DNA of 64,000 bases from the NCBI RefSeq assembly GCF_020882245.1, contig NC_083599.1, positions 1,674,001-1,738,000 on the forward strand, written 5' to 3'. The DNA comes from Rhopalosiphum padi (taxonomy: Eukaryota > Arthropoda > Insecta > Hemiptera > Aphididae). Below, piece after piece: positions 1 through 14,100 of this stretch (the first letter of the stretch is position 1; every line of letters begins with the position of its first letter). The position numbers and the translations under genes are program-made. The notes beneath the pieces were generated by a model. That model was not told the origin of the DNA. It ran no database searches and saw only the letters and a list, made by a program, of their open reading frames with translations.

Positions 1-1270
1 TGCATGATTTATAGTTTTTATAAAGTGTCAGGTAAAAATGTATAAATAATAGTTAGTAATGGTAAATAAGAATGATTTTCTCTATCAACTGGACAAGGCT
101 TTAATACATGAACTTAAGAATTGATTATTTAACTATCATTTAAAAATATATATATTTGATATTTATCAAAATAATCATTAAATTGCATGTTTTATAGTGT
201 TTATGAAGTATCAGGTAAAAATCTAAAAATAACAGTTAGAAATGGTAAATAAGAATGATTTTCTGTATCTTATGGTCTAGATTTAATATATTATCTTAAG
301 AACTGTGTATATTACAATCATTTAAATATATGAATTTCATACATATGACAAATTATAATATGAATGCATGATTTAGAGTGTTTATGAAGTATTAGGTAAA
401 AATGTTTAAATAATAGTTAGTAATGGTAAACTAGAAAGATTTTCTCTATCTAGTGATCTAGGTATTAATACATTAACTTAATAATTGATGCTATTAGACT
501 ATTTTAAAAAAATTTAATTTTATAAATTTGACTACATTAAAATATCAAAAAATGATTTATGAAATATCAGGAAAAATGTTTAAACAATAGTAAGTAATGG
601 TAAATTAGAATGATTTTCTCTATCAACTGGTCAAGGCTTTAATACATTAACTTAATAATTGATAATTTAACTATTATTTAAAAATATAAATATTATACAT
701 ATGACAAAATATAATATGAATGCATGAATTAGAGTGTTTATGAAGTATTAGGTAAAAATGTATAAATAATAGTTAGTAATGGTAAATTAGAATGATTTTC
801 TCTATCTAATGGTCTAGGTTTCAATACATTAACATTAGAATTGTTTATTTTATAATAATTTATAAATATATATATATGTGTCATTTATCAAAATAATTAT
901 TAAATTGCATGATTTATTTTGTTTATGAAGTATCAGTTAAAAATGTATAATTTATTGTTAATAATGGTAAATTCAAATGATTTTCTCTATCTAATGGTGT
1001 AGGTTTAATATATTAATTTAAGAACTGTGTATATCACAATCATATAAAAATAAAAATATTATACATATGATAAATTATAATATGAAAGCATGATTATAGT
1101 GTTGATGAAGTATTAGGTAAAAATGTATAAATAATAGTTAGTAATGGTAAATTAGAATGATTTTCTCTATCTAGTGGTCTAGGTTTCAATACATTAACAT
1201 TAGAATTGTTTATTTTATAATAATTTATATATATATATATATTTGATATTTATCAAAATAATCATTAAAT
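1..1270. repeat. 1,270-bp higher-order repeat unit (7 monomers)
   Basis: The sequence from 1271 repeats that from 1 almost base for base until about 1830, so seven monomers (tails D, B, C, D-like, A, B-like, A) form one unit. The same unit starts again at 3975 and at 5245. The first and second units of each pair differ at diagnostic sites, e.g. 'aatgtttaaa' near 402 and 4377 but 'aatgtataaa' near 1671 and 5646. These differences show which copies descended together. Confidence 0.9.
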
Positions 1271-3974
1271 TGCATGATTTATAGTTTTTATAAAGTGTCA
1301 GGTAAAAATGTATAAATAATAGTTAGTAATGGTAAATAAGAATGATTTTCTCTATCAACTGGACAAGGCTTTAATACATGAACTTAAGAATTGATTATTT
1401 AACTATCATTTAAAAATATATATATTTGATATTTATCAAAATAATCATTAAATTGCATGTTTTATAGTGTTTATGAAGTATCAGGTAAAAATCTAAAAAT
1501 AACAGTTAGAAATGGTAAATAAGAATGATTTTCTGTATCTTATGGTCTAGATTTAATATATTATCTTAAGAACTGTGTATATTACAATCATTTAAATATA
1601 TGAATTTCATACATATGACAAATTATAATATGAATGCATGATTTAGAGTGTTTATGAAGTATTAGGTAAAAATGTATAAATAATAGTTAGTAATGGTAAA
1701 CTAGAAAGATTTTCTCTATCTAGTGATCTAGGTATTAATACATTAACTTAATAATTGATGCTATTAGACTATTTTAAAAAAATTTAATTTTATAAATTTG
1801 ACTACATTAAAATATCAAAAAATGATTATGAAATATGAGGAAAAATGTTTAAACAATAGTAAGTAATGGTAAATTAGAATGATTTTCTCTATCTAATGGT
1901 CTAGGTTTCAATATATTAACATGAGAATTGTTTATTTTATAATAATTTATATATATATATATATATGTGTCACTTATCAAAATAATTATTAAATTGCATG
2001 ATTTATTGTGTTTATGAAGTATCAGTTAAAAATGTATAAATAATTGTTAATAATGGAAAATTAGAAAGATTTTCTCTATCTAATGGTCTAGGTTTTAATA
2101 CATTAACTTAATAATTGATGCTATTAGACTATTTAAAAAAATTTTAATTTTATAAATTTGACTGCAATTAAATATCAAATAATGATTTATGAAATATCAG
2201 GAAAAATGTTTAAACAATAGTAAGTAATGGTAAATTAGAATGATTTTCTCTATCAACTGGTCAAGGCTTTAATACATTAACTTAATAATTGATAATTTAA
2301 CTATTATTTAAAAATATAAATATTATACATATGACAAAATATAATATGAATGCATGAATTAGAGTGTTTATGAAGTATTAGGTAAAAATGTATAAATAAT
2401 AGTTAGTAATGGTAAATTAGAATGATTTTCTCTATCTAATGGTCTAGGTTTCAATACATTAACATTAGAATTGTTTATTTTATAATAATTTATAAATATA
2501 TATATATGTGTCATTTATCAAAATAATTATTAAATTGCATGATTTATTTTGTTTATGAAGTATCAGGTAAAAATCTAAAAATAACAGTTAGAAATGGTAA
2601 ATTAGAATGATTTTCTGTATCTTATGGTCTAGATTTAATATATTATCTTAAGAACTGTGTATATTACAATCATATAAATATATGAATTTCATACATATGA
2701 CAAATTATAATATGAATGCATGATTTAGAGTGTTTATGAAGTATTAGGTAAAAATGTATAATTTATTGTTAATAATGGTAAATTCAAATGATTTTCTCTA
2801 TCTAATGGCGTAGGTTTAATATATATTATCTTAAGAACTGCGTATATCACAATCATTTAAATATATGAATTTCATACATATGACAAATTATAATATGAAA
2901 GCATGATTATAGTGTTTGTGAAGTATCAGGTAAAAATGTATAAAAAATAGTTAGTAATAGTAAATTAGAATGATTTTCTCTATCTAATGGTCTAGGTTTC
3001 AATACATTAATATTAGAATTGTTTATTTTCTAATAATTTATAAATATATATATATGTTTCATTTATCTAAATAATTATTAAATTGCATGATTTATAGTGT
3101 TTATAAAGTGTCAGGTAAAAATGTATAAATAATAGTTAGTAATGGTAAATTAGAATGATTTTCTCTATCAACTGGTCAAGGCTTTAATACATGAACTTAA
3201 GAATTGATTATTTAACTATCCTTTAAAAATATATATATTTGATATTTATCAAAATAATCATTAAATTGCATAGTTTATAGTGTTTATGAAGTATCAGTTA
3301 AAAATGTATAAATAATAGTAAGTAATGCTAAATTAGAAAGATTTTCTCTATCTAATAGTCTAGGTTTCAATACATTAACTTAATAATTGATGCTATTAGA
3401 CTATTTTAAAAAATTTTAATTTTATAAATTTGACTGCATTAAAATATCAAATAATAATTTATGAAATATCAGGAAAAATGTATAAACAATAGTAAGTAAT
3501 GGTAAATTACAATGATTTTCTCTATCAAATGGTCAAAGCTTCAATAAATTAACTTAACAATCATTTATAAATATATATATTTGATATTTATCAAAATAAT
3601 CATTAAATTGCATGATTTTTATTGTGTATAAAGTATCAGTTAAAAATGTATAATTTATTGTTAATAATGGTAAATTCAAATGATTTTCTCTATCTAATGG
3701 TGTAGGTTTAATATATTAATTTAAGAACTGTGTATATCACAATCATATAAAAATAAAAATATTATACATATGATAAATTATAATATGAAAGCATGATTAT
3801 AGTGTTGATGAAGTATTAGGTAAAAATGTATAAATAATAGTTAGTAATGGTAAATTAGAATGATTTTCTCTATCTAGTGGTCTAGGTTTCAATACATTAA
3901 CATTAGAATTGTTTATTTTATAATAATTTATATATATATATATATTTGATATTTATCAAAATAATCATTAAATT
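1..3974. repeat. 3,974-bp satellite superunit, copy 1
   Basis: About 22 monomers whose sequence restarts at 3975 with an offset of 3,974 bp. The match runs from 1 to about 3,700, and I see only scattered single-base differences by eye. It contains the 1,270-bp unit followed by a rearranged partial second unit. Confidence 0.88.
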
Positions 3975-5964
3975 GCATGATTTATAGTTTTTATAAAGTG
4001 TCAGGTAAAAATGTATAAATAATAGTTAGTAATGGTAAATAAGAATGATTTTCTCTATCAACTGGACAAGGCTTTAATACATGAACTTAAGAATTGATTA
4101 TTTAACTATCATTTAAAAATATATATATTTGATATTTATCAAAATAATCATTAAATTGCATGTTTTATAGTGTTTATGAAGTATCAGGTAAAAATCTAAA
4201 AATAACAGTTAGAAATGGTAAATAAGAATGATTTTCTGTATCTTATGGTCTAGATTTAATATATTATCTTAAGAACTGTGTATATTACAATCATTTAAAT
4301 ATATGAATTTCATACATATGACAAATTATAATATGAATGCATGATTTAGAGTGTTTATGAAGTATTAGGTAAAAATGTTTAAATAATAGTTAGTAATGGT
4401 AAACTAGAAAGATTTTCTCTATCTAGTGATCTAGGTATTAATACATTAACTTAATAATTGATGCTATTAGACTATTTTAAAAAAATTTAATTTTATAAAT
4501 TTGACTACATTAAAATATCAAAAAATGATTTATGAAATATCAGGAAAAATGTTTAAACAATAGTAAGTAATGGTAAATTAGAATGATTTTCTCTATCAAC
4601 TGGTCAAGGCTTTAATACATTAACTTAATAATTGATAATTTAACTATTATTTAAAAATATAAATATTATACATATGACAAAATATAATATGAATGCATGA
4701 ATTAGAGTGTTTATGAAATATTAGGTAAAAATGTATAAATAATAGTTAGTAATGGTAAATTAGAATGATTTTCTCTATCTAATGGTCTAGGTTTCAATAC
4801 ATTAACATTAGAATTGTTTATTTTATAATAATTTATAAATATATATATATGTGTCATTTATCAAAATAATTATTAAATTGCATGATTTATTTTGTTTATG
4901 AAGTATCAGTTAAAAATGTATAATTTATTGTTAATAATGGTAAATTCAAATGATTTTCTCTATCTAATGGTGTAGGTTTAATATATTAATTTAAGAACTG
5001 TGTATATCACAATCATATAAAAATAAAAATATTATACATATGATAAATTATAATATGAAAGCATGATTATAGTGTTGATGAAGTATTAGGTAAAAATGTA
5101 TAAATAATAGTTAGTAATGGTAAATTAGAATGATTTTCTCTATCTAGTGGTCTAGGTTTCAATACATTAACATTAGAATTGTTTATTTTATAATAATATA
5201 TATATATATATATATTTGATATTTATCAAAATAATCATTAAATTGCATGATTTATAGTTTTTATAAAGTGTCAGGTAAAAATGTATAAATAATAGTTAGT
5301 AATGGTAAATAAGAATGATTTTCTTTATCAACTGGACAAGGCTTTAATACATGAACTTAAGAATTGATTATTTAACTATCATTTAAAAATATATATATTT
5401 GATATTTATCAAAATAATCATTAAATTGCATGTTTTATAGTGTTTATGAAGTATCAGGTAAAAATCTAAAAATAACAGTTAGAAATGGTAAATAAGAATG
5501 ATTTTCTGTATCTTATGGTCTAGATTTAATATATTATCTTAAGAACTGTGTATATTACAATCATTTAAATATATGAATTTCATACATATGACAAATTATA
5601 ATATGAATGCATGATTTAGAGTGTTTATGAAGTATTAGGTAAAAATGTATAAATAATAGTTAGTAATGGTAAACTAGAAAGATTTTCTCTATCTAGTGAT
5701 CTAGGTATTAATACATTAACTTAATAATTGATGCTATTAGACTATTTTAAAAAAATTTAATTTTATAAATTTGACTACATTAAAATATCAAAAAATGATT
5801 ATGAAATATGAGGAAAAATGTTTAAACAATAGTAAGTAATGGTAAATTAGAATGATTTTCTCTATCTAATGGTCTAGGTTTCAATATATTAACATGAGAA
5901 TTGTTTATTTTATAATAATTTATATATATATATATATATGTGTCACTTATCAAAATAATTATTA

Positions 5965-5970
5965 AATTGC

Positions 5971-5977
<7 letters not shown>
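5965..5977. repeat. Target site duplication, left (SINE)
   Basis: The 13-bp AATTGCATGATTT is repeated at 6,284-6,296. The matching uninterrupted satellite sequence is present at about 1,992 in superunit copy 1, which serves as the empty site. Confidence 0.9.
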
Positions 5978-6005
<28 letters not shown>

Positions 6006-6283
6006 TTTAAGGCTTCGACAACTTAGGTCATTAGCCTGTAGGTTGGTAGGGTTGGTACAGTAGGGTTGAAACAGTAGGGGTGTTACACGTGAGTGTATTT
6101 GGCAGAATTTTTAATGGGGCACCCGTAGGTTTCTGCCATGCCCCGGGGTGGGGGGATGGCAGCACTTGTTCTCCGGACACCGTGACTTGCCCGGAGAAAA
6201 ATGCCACCCAGTGGCCGAGGATCGAACCGGAGCCGGCTGCGCCGCAGCCGACGAATTAAACCGCTCGACCACCCCGTCCCCTT
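5978..6283 (-). mobile_element. tRNA-derived SINE (minus strand)
   Basis: This GC-richer segment interrupts a satellite monomer. Read on the minus strand it begins with a tRNA-like head (GGTGGTCGAGCGGTT) of the Ser/Leu style, continues through an unrelated body of about 200 bp and ends in a long A-tail, seen as the T-run at 5,975-6,003. RNA polymerase III A and B boxes are recognisable. A 13-bp target duplication flanks it, as expected of LINE-mediated retrotransposition. A strong inverted repeat (cggctgc/gcagccg, 6,234-6,250) lies between the A and B boxes, where a long variable or anticodon-arm region would fall. The body contains short reiterated GTAGGGTT-type words near 6,048-6,080. It has no coding capacity and would depend on a LINE partner not present here. 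Confidence 0.92.
6218..6271 (-). promoter_or_regulatory. Internal Pol III promoter of the SINE (A and B boxes)
   Basis: On the minus strand the A box TGGTCGAGCGG lies at 6,271-6,261 and the B box GGTTCGATCCT at 6,228-6,218. Both fit the tRNA gene consensus (TRGYNNARNGG and GGTTCRANYCY). The spacing is typical of a tRNA-like head. Confidence 0.88.
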
Positions 6284-6296
6284 AATTGCATGATTT
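6284..6296. repeat. Target site duplication, right (SINE)
   Basis: AATTGCATGATTT, identical to 5,965-5,977. The satellite continues normally afterwards. Confidence 0.9.
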
Positions 6297-7375
6297 ATTG
6301 TGTTTATGAAGTATCAGTTAAAAATGTATAAATAATTGTTAATAATGGAAAATTAGAAAGATTTTCTCTATCTAATGGTCTAGGTTTTAATACATTAACT
6401 TAATAATTGATGCTATTAGACTATTTAAAAAAATTTTAATTTTATAAATTTGACTGCAATTAAATATCAAATAATGATTTATGAAATATCAGGAAAAATG
6501 TTTAAACAATAGTAAGTAATGGTAAATTAGAATGATTTTCTCTATCAACTGGTCAAGGCTTTAATACATTAACTTAATAATTGATAATTTAACTATTATT
6601 TAAAAATATAAATATTATACATATGACAAAATATAATATGAATGCATGAATTAGAGTGTTTATGAAGTATTAGGTAAAAATGTATAAATAATAGTTAGTA
6701 ATGGTAAATTAGAATGATTTTCTCTATCTAATGGTCTAGGTTTCAATACATTAACATTAGAATTGTTTATTTTATAATAATTTATAAATATATATATATG
6801 TGTCATTTATCAAAATAATTATTAAATTGCATGATTTATTTTGTTTATGAAGTATCAGGTAAAAATCTAAAAATAACAGTTAGAAATGGTAAATTAGAAT
6901 GATTTTCTGTATCTTATGGTCTAGATTTAATATATTATCTTAAGAACTGTGTATATTACAATCATATAAATATATGAATTTCATACATATGACAAATTAT
7001 AATATGAATGCATGATTTAGAGTGTTTATGAAGTATTAGGTAAAAATGTATAATTTATTGTTAATAATGGTAAATTCAAATGATTTTCTCTATCTAATGG
7101 CGTAGGTTTAATATATATTATCTTAAGAACTGCGTATATCACAATCATTTAAATATATGAATTTCATACATATGACAAATTATAATATGAAAGCATGATT
7201 ATAGTGTTTGTGAAGTATCAGGTAAAAATGTATAAAAAATAGTTAGTAATAGTAAATTAGAATGATTTTCTCTATCTAATGGTCTAGGTTTCAATACATT
7301 AATATTAGAATTGTTTATTTTCTAATAATTTATAAATATATATATATGTTTCATTTATCTAAATAATTATTAAAT

Positions 7376-7560
7376 TGCATGATTTATAGTGTTTATAAAG
7401 TGTCAGGTAAAAATGTATAAATAATAGTTAGTAATAGTAAATTAGAATGATTTTCTCTATCTAATGGTCTAGGTTTCAATACATTAATATTAGAATTGTT
7501 TATTTTCTAATAATTTATAAATATATATATATGTTTCATTTATCTAAATAATTATTAAAT
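7376..7560. repeat. Extra 185-bp monomer duplicated in superunit copy 2
   Basis: The A-tail monomer containing 'attgtttattttctaataat' occurs twice in succession here (TGCATG at 7,376 and 7,561), but only once at the equivalent place in copy 1 (around 3,020-3,090). It is a clean one-monomer gain. Confidence 0.8.
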
Positions 7561-10500
7561 TGCATGATTTATAGTGTTTATAAAGTGTCAGGTAAAAATG
7601 TATAAATAATAGTTAGTAATGGTAAATTAGAATGATTTTCTCTATCAACTGGTCAAGGCTTTAATACATGAACTTAAGAATTGATTATTTAACTATCCTT
7701 TAAAAATATATATATTTGATATTTATCAAAATAATCATTAAATTGCATAGTTTATAGTGTTTATGAAGTATCAGTTAAAAATGTATAAATAATAGTAAGT
7801 AATGCTAAATTAGAAAGATTTTCTCTATCTAATAGTCTAGGTTTCAATACATTAACTTAATAATTGATGCTATTAGACTATTTTAAAAAATTTTAATTTT
7901 ATAAATTTGACTGCATTAAAATATCAAATAATAATTTATGAAATATCAGGAAAAATGTATAAACAATAGTAAGTAATGGTAAATTACAATGATTTTCTCT
8001 ATCAAATGGTCAAAGCTTCAATAAATTAACTTAACAATCATTTATAAATATATATATTTGATATTTATCAAAATAATCATTAAATTGCATGATTTTTATT
8101 GTGTATAAAGTATCAGTTAAAAATGTATAATTTATTGTTAATAATGGTAAATTCAAATGATTTTCTCTATCTAATGGTGTAGGTTTAATATATTATCTTA
8201 AGAACTGTGTATATCACAATCATTTAAATATATATATTATACATATGACAAATTAGAATATGAAAGCATGATTATAGTGTTTATGAAGTATTAGGTAAAA
8301 ATGTATAAATAATAGTTAGTAATGGTAAATTATAATGATTTTCTCTATCTAATGGTCTAGGTTTCAATACATTAACATTAGAATTGTTTATTTTATAATA
8401 ATTTATATATATATATATATATTTGATATTTATCAAAATAATCATTAAATTGCATATTTTATAGTGTTTATGAAGTATCAGGTAAAAATCTAAAAATAAC
8501 AGTTAGAAATGGTAAATTAGAACGATTTTCTGTATCTTATGGTCTAGATTTAATATATTATCTTAAGAACTGTGTATATTACAATCATTTAAATATATGA
8601 ATTTCATACATATGACAAATTATAATATGAATGCATGATTTAGAGTGTTTATGAAATATCAGGTAAAAATGTATAAAAAATAGTTTACAATGGTGAATTA
8701 GTATGATTTTCCCTATCAAATGGTCAAAGCTTCAATAAATTAACTTAACAATCATTTATAAATATATATTTGATATTTATCAAAATAATCATTAAATTGC
8801 ATGATTTTTATTGTGTATAAAGTGTCAAGTAAAAATGTATAAATAATTTTTACTAATGGAATATTAGAAAGATTTTCTCTATCTAATGGTCTAGGTTTTA
8901 ATACATTTACTTAATAATTGATGCTATTAGACTATTTAAAAAAATTTTAATTATATAAATTTGACTACATTAAAATATCAAATAATGATTATGAAATATC
9001 AGGAATAATGTATAAACAATAGTAAGTAATGGTAAATTAGAATGATTTTCTCTATCAACTGGACAAGGCTTTAATACATGAACTTAAGAATTGATTATTT
9101 AACTATCATTTAAAAATATATATATTATACATATGACAAATTATAATATGAATGCATGATTATAGTGTTTATGAAGTATCAGTTAAAAATGTATAAATAA
9201 TAGTTAGTAATGGTAAATTAGAATGATTTTCTCTATCTAATGGTGTAGATTTAATATATTATCTTAAGAACTGTGTATATTACAATCATTTAAATATATG
9301 AATTTCATACATATGACAAATTATAATATGAATGCATGATTTAGAGTGTTTATGAAATATCAGGTAAAAATGTATAAAAAATAGTTTACAATGGTGAATT
9401 AGTATGATTTTCCCTATCAAATGGTCAAAGCTTCAATAAATAACCTTAACAATCATTTAAAAATATATATATTTGATATTTATCAAAATAATCATTAAAT
9501 TGCATATTTTATAGCGTTTATGAAGTATCAGGTAAAAATCTAAAAATAATAGTTAGTAATGGTAAATTAGAATGATTTTCTCTATCTAATGGTCTAGGTT
9601 TCAATACATTAACATTAGAATTGTTTATTTTATAATAATTTATAAATATATATATATATGTGTCATTTATCAAAATAATTATTAAATTGCATGATTTATT
9701 GTGTTTATGAAGTATCAGTTAAAAATGTATAAATAATAGTTAGTAATGGAAAATTAGAAAGATTTTCACTATCTAATGGTGTAGGTTTAATATATTATCT
9801 TAAGAACTGTGTATATCACAATCATTTAAATATATGAATTTCATACTTATGACAAATTATAATATGAAAGCATGATTATAGTGTTTATGAAGTATCAGTT
9901 AAAAATGTATAAATAATAGTAAGTAATGGTAAATTAGAAAGATTTTCTCTATTAAATGGTTAAGGCTTTAATACATTAACTTAATAATTGATAATTTAAC
10001 TATCATTTAAATATATGAATTTCATATTTATGACAAATTATAATATGAAAGCATGATTATAGTGTTTATAAAGTGTCAGGTAAAAATGTATAAATAATAG
10101 TTAGTAATGGTAAATTAGAATGAGTTTCTCTATCAACTGGACAAGGCTTTAATACATGAACTTTAGAATTGATTATTTACCCATCATTTAAAAATAAAAA
10201 TATTATACATATGACAAATTATAATATGAAAGCATGATTAAGAGTGTTTATGAAGTTTAAGGTAAAAATGTATAAATAATAGTTAGTAATAGTAAATTAG
10301 AATGATTTTCTCTATCTAATGGTCTAGGTTTCAATACATTAATATTAGAATTGTTTATTTTCTAATAATTTATAAATATATATATATGTTTCATTTATCT
10401 AAATAATTATTAAATTGCATGATTTATAGTGTTTATAAAGTGTCAGGTAAAAATGTTTAAATAATAGTTAGTAATGGTAAATTAGAATGATTTTCTCTAT

Positions 10501-11939
10501 CAACTGGACAAGGCTTTAATACATGAACTTAAGAATTGATTATTTAACTATCATTTAAAAATATATATATTATACATATGACAAATTATAATATGAAAGC
10601 ATGATTTAGAGTGTTTATGAAGTTTAAGGTAAAAATGTATAAATAATAGTTAGTAATGTTATATTAGAATGATTTTCACTATCCACTGGTCAAGGCTTTA
10701 ATACATGAACTTAAGAATTGATTATTTAACTATCATTTAAAAATATATATATTTGATATTTATCAAAATAATCATTAAATTGCATATTTTATAGCGTTTA
10801 TGAAGTGTCAGGTAAAAATCTAAAAATAATAGTTAGTAATGGTAAATTAGAATGATTTTCTCTATCTAATGGTCTAGGTTTCAATACATTAACATTAGAA
10901 TGGTTTATTTTATAATAATTTATAAATATATATATATATATGTGTCATTTATCAAAATAATTATTAAATTGCATGATTTATTGTGTTTATGAAGTATCAG
11001 TTAAAAATGTATAAATAATAGTTAGTAATGGAAAATTAGAAAGATTTTCACTATCTAATGGTGTAGGTTTAATATATTATCTTAAGAACTGTGTATATCA
11101 CAATCATTTAAATATATGAATTTCATATTTATGACAAATTATAATATGAAAGCATGATTATAGTGTTTATGAAGTATTAGATAAAAATGAATAAATAATG
11201 GTTAGTAATGGTTAATTAGAATGATTTTCTCTATCTAATGTTCTAGGTTTCAATACATTAACATTAGAATTGTTTATTTTATAATAATTTATAAATATAT
11301 ATATATGTTTCATTTATCTAAATAATTATTAAATTGCATGATTTATTGTGTTTATGAAGTATCAGTTAAAAATGTATAATTTATTGTTAATAATGGTAAA
11401 TTCAAATGATTTTCTCTATCTAAAGGTGTAGGTTTAATATATTATCTTAAGAACTGTGTATATCACAATCATTTAAATATATGAATTTCATACTTATGAC
11501 AAATTATAATATGAAAGCATGATTATAGTGTTTATGAAGTATCAGTTAAAAATGTATAAAAAATAGTTTACAATGGTGAATTAGTATGATTTTCCCTATC
11601 AAATGGTCAAAGCTTTAATAAATTAACTTAACAATCATTTATAAATATATATATTTGATATTTATCAAAATAATCATTAAATTGCATGATTTTTATTGTG
11701 TATAAAGTGTCAAGTAAAAATGTATAAATAATTTTTACTAATGGAATATTAGAAAGATTTTCTCTATTAAATGGTTAAGGCTTTAATACATTAACTTAAT
11801 AATTGATAATTTAACTATCATTTAAAAATATAAATATTATACATATGACAAATTATAATATGAATGCATAATTTAGAGTGTTTATGAAGTCTTAGGTAAA
11901 AATGTATAAATAATATTTAGTAATAGTAAATTAGAATGA

Positions 11940-13705
11940 TTTTCTCTATCTAATGGTGTAGGTTTAATATATATTATCTTAAGAACTGTGTATATTACAA
12001 TCATTTAAATATATGAATTTCATACATATGACAAATTATAATATGAATGCATGATTTAGAGTGTTTATGAAATATCAGGTAAAAATGTATAAAAAATAGT
12101 TTACAATGGTGAATTAGTATGATTTTCCCTATCAAATGGTCAAAGCTTCAATAAATTAACTTAACAATCATTTATAAATATATATATTTGATATTTATCA
12201 AAATAATCATTAAATTGCATGATTTTTATTGTGTATAAAGTATCAGTTAAAAATGTATAAATAATTGTTAATAATGGAATATTAGAAAGATTTTCTCAAT
12301 CTAATGGTCTAGGTTTTAATACATTTAATTAATAATTGATGCTATTAGACTATTTAAAAAAATTTTAATTTTATAAATTTGACTACATTAAAATATCAAA
12401 TAATGATTATGAAATATCAGGAAAAATGTATAAATAATAGTTAGTAATGGTAAATTAGAATGATTTTCACTATCAACTGGTCAAGGCTTTAATACATGAA
12501 CTTAAGAATTGATTATTTAACTATCATTTAAAAATATATATATTATACATATGACAAATTATAATATGAATGCATGATTATAGTGTTTATGAAGTATTAG
12601 GTAAAAATGTATAAATAATAGTTAGTAATGGTAAATTAGAATGATTTTCTCTATCTAATGGTCTAGGTTTCGATACATTAACATTAGAATTGTTTATTTT
12701 ATAAAAATGTATATATATATATTTGTGTCACTTATCAAAATAATTATTAAATTGCATGATTCATTGTGTTTATGAAGTATCAGTTAAAAATGTATAAATA
12801 ATTGTTAATAATGGAAAATTAGAAAGATTTTCTCTATCTAATGGTCTAGGTTTTAATACATTAACTTAATAATTGATGCTATTAGACTATTTTAAAAAAT
12901 TTTAATTTTATAAATTTGACTACATTAAAATATCAAATAATGATTATGAAATATCAGGAAAAATGTATAAATAATAGTTAGTAATGGTAAATTAGAATGA
13001 TTTTCACTATCAACTGGTCAAAGCTTTAATACATGAACTTTAGAATTAATTATTTACCCATTATTTAAAAATGAAAATATTATACATATTACAAATTATA
13101 ATATGAAAGCATGATTTAGAGTGTTTATGAAGTTGAAGGTAAAAATGTATAAATAATAGTTAGTAATGGTAAATTAGAATGATTTTCTCTATCAACTGGT
13201 CAAGGCTTTAATACATGAACTTAAGAATTGATTATTTAACTATCATTTAAAAATATATATATTTGATATTTATCAAAATAATCATTAAATTGCATGTTTT
13301 ATAGTGTTTATGAAGTATCAGGTAAAAATCTAAAAATAACAGTTAGAAATGGTAAATTAGAATGATTTTCTCTATCTAATGGTCTAGGTTTCAATACATT
13401 AATATTAGAATTGTTTATTTTATAATAATTTATAAATATATATATATGTTTCATTTATCTAAATAATTATTAAATTGCATGATTTATAGTGTTTATGAAG
13501 TATTAGGTAAAAATGTATAATTTATTGTTAATAATGGTAAATTCAAATGATTTTCTCTATCTAATGGTGTAGGTTTAATTTATATTATCTTAAGAACTGT
13601 GTATATTACAATCATTTAAATATATGAATTTCATACATATGACAAATTATAATATGAATGCATGATTTAGAGTGTTTATGAAGTATTAGGTAAAAATGTA
13701 TAATT
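11940..13705. repeat. Block duplication (offset ~2,162 bp), copy 1
   Basis: This matches 14,101-15,865 almost exactly, including the uncommon variants 'gtttcgatacatt' and 'tatttacccattatt'. The offset changes from 2,161 to 2,162 through a single extra A near 14,245. Similarity breaks sharply to different monomer variants at both ends. Confidence 0.82.
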
Positions 13706-14100
13706 TATTGTTAATAATGGTAAATTCAAATGATTTTCTCTATCTAATGGCGTAGGTTTAATATATATTATCTTAAGAACTGCGTATATCACAATCATTT
13801 AAATATATGAATTTCATACATATGACAAATTATAATATGAAAGCATGATTATAGTGTTTGTGAAGTATCAGGTAAAAATGTATAAAAAATAGTTAGTAAT
13901 AGTAAATTAGAATGATTTTCTCTATCTAATGGTCTAGGTTTCAATACATTAATATTAGAATTGTTTATTTTCTAATAATTTATAAATATATATATATGTT
14001 TCATTTATCTAAATAATTATTAAATTGCATGATTTATAGTGTTTATGAAGTATTAGGTAAAAATGTATAATTTATTGTTAATAATGGTAAATTCAAATGA

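Larger units (their letters stand above)
1..5964. repeat. Satellite array, block 1 (HOR-organised ~180-bp monomers)
   Basis: Tandem AT-rich monomers recur at roughly 180-bp spacing; the word TGCATG or its variant occurs at 1, 184, 365, 721, 906 and 1271. Each monomer has a conserved half (e.g. 721-830, containing GATTTTCTCTATC) and a variable tail. Five tail classes recur: A (attgtttattttataataat, ~838-905), B (aagaactgtgtatattacaa, ~299-360), C (ttgatgctattagactattt, ~484-545), D (aagaattgattatttaacta, ~115-183) and E (taacttaacaatcatttata, ~3549-3605). All monomers lie in the same direction. There is no coding sequence. The block ends where a SINE has inserted. Confidence 0.97.
3975..8185. 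repeat. 3,974-bp satellite superunit, copy 2 (with SINE and one extra monomer)
   Basis: Second copy of the superunit starting at position 1. It is longer than copy 1 for two visible reasons: the SINE plus its target duplication (about 319 bp, at 5,965-6,296) and an additional 185-bp monomer at 7,376-7,560. After correcting for these the alignment continues to about 8,185, then the tail class changes. Confidence 0.85.

Noticed and set aside
1200..1250. Dinucleotide (TA)n tracts as independent microsatellites
   Set aside because: The short TA runs are an integral part of A- and D-type monomer tails and vary slightly in length with each monomer.
6160..6283. A genuine tRNA gene on the minus strand
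   Set aside because: A and B boxes are present but the sequence cannot form a normal tRNA, and the unit ends in a long A-tail with a target duplication. It is a SINE head.
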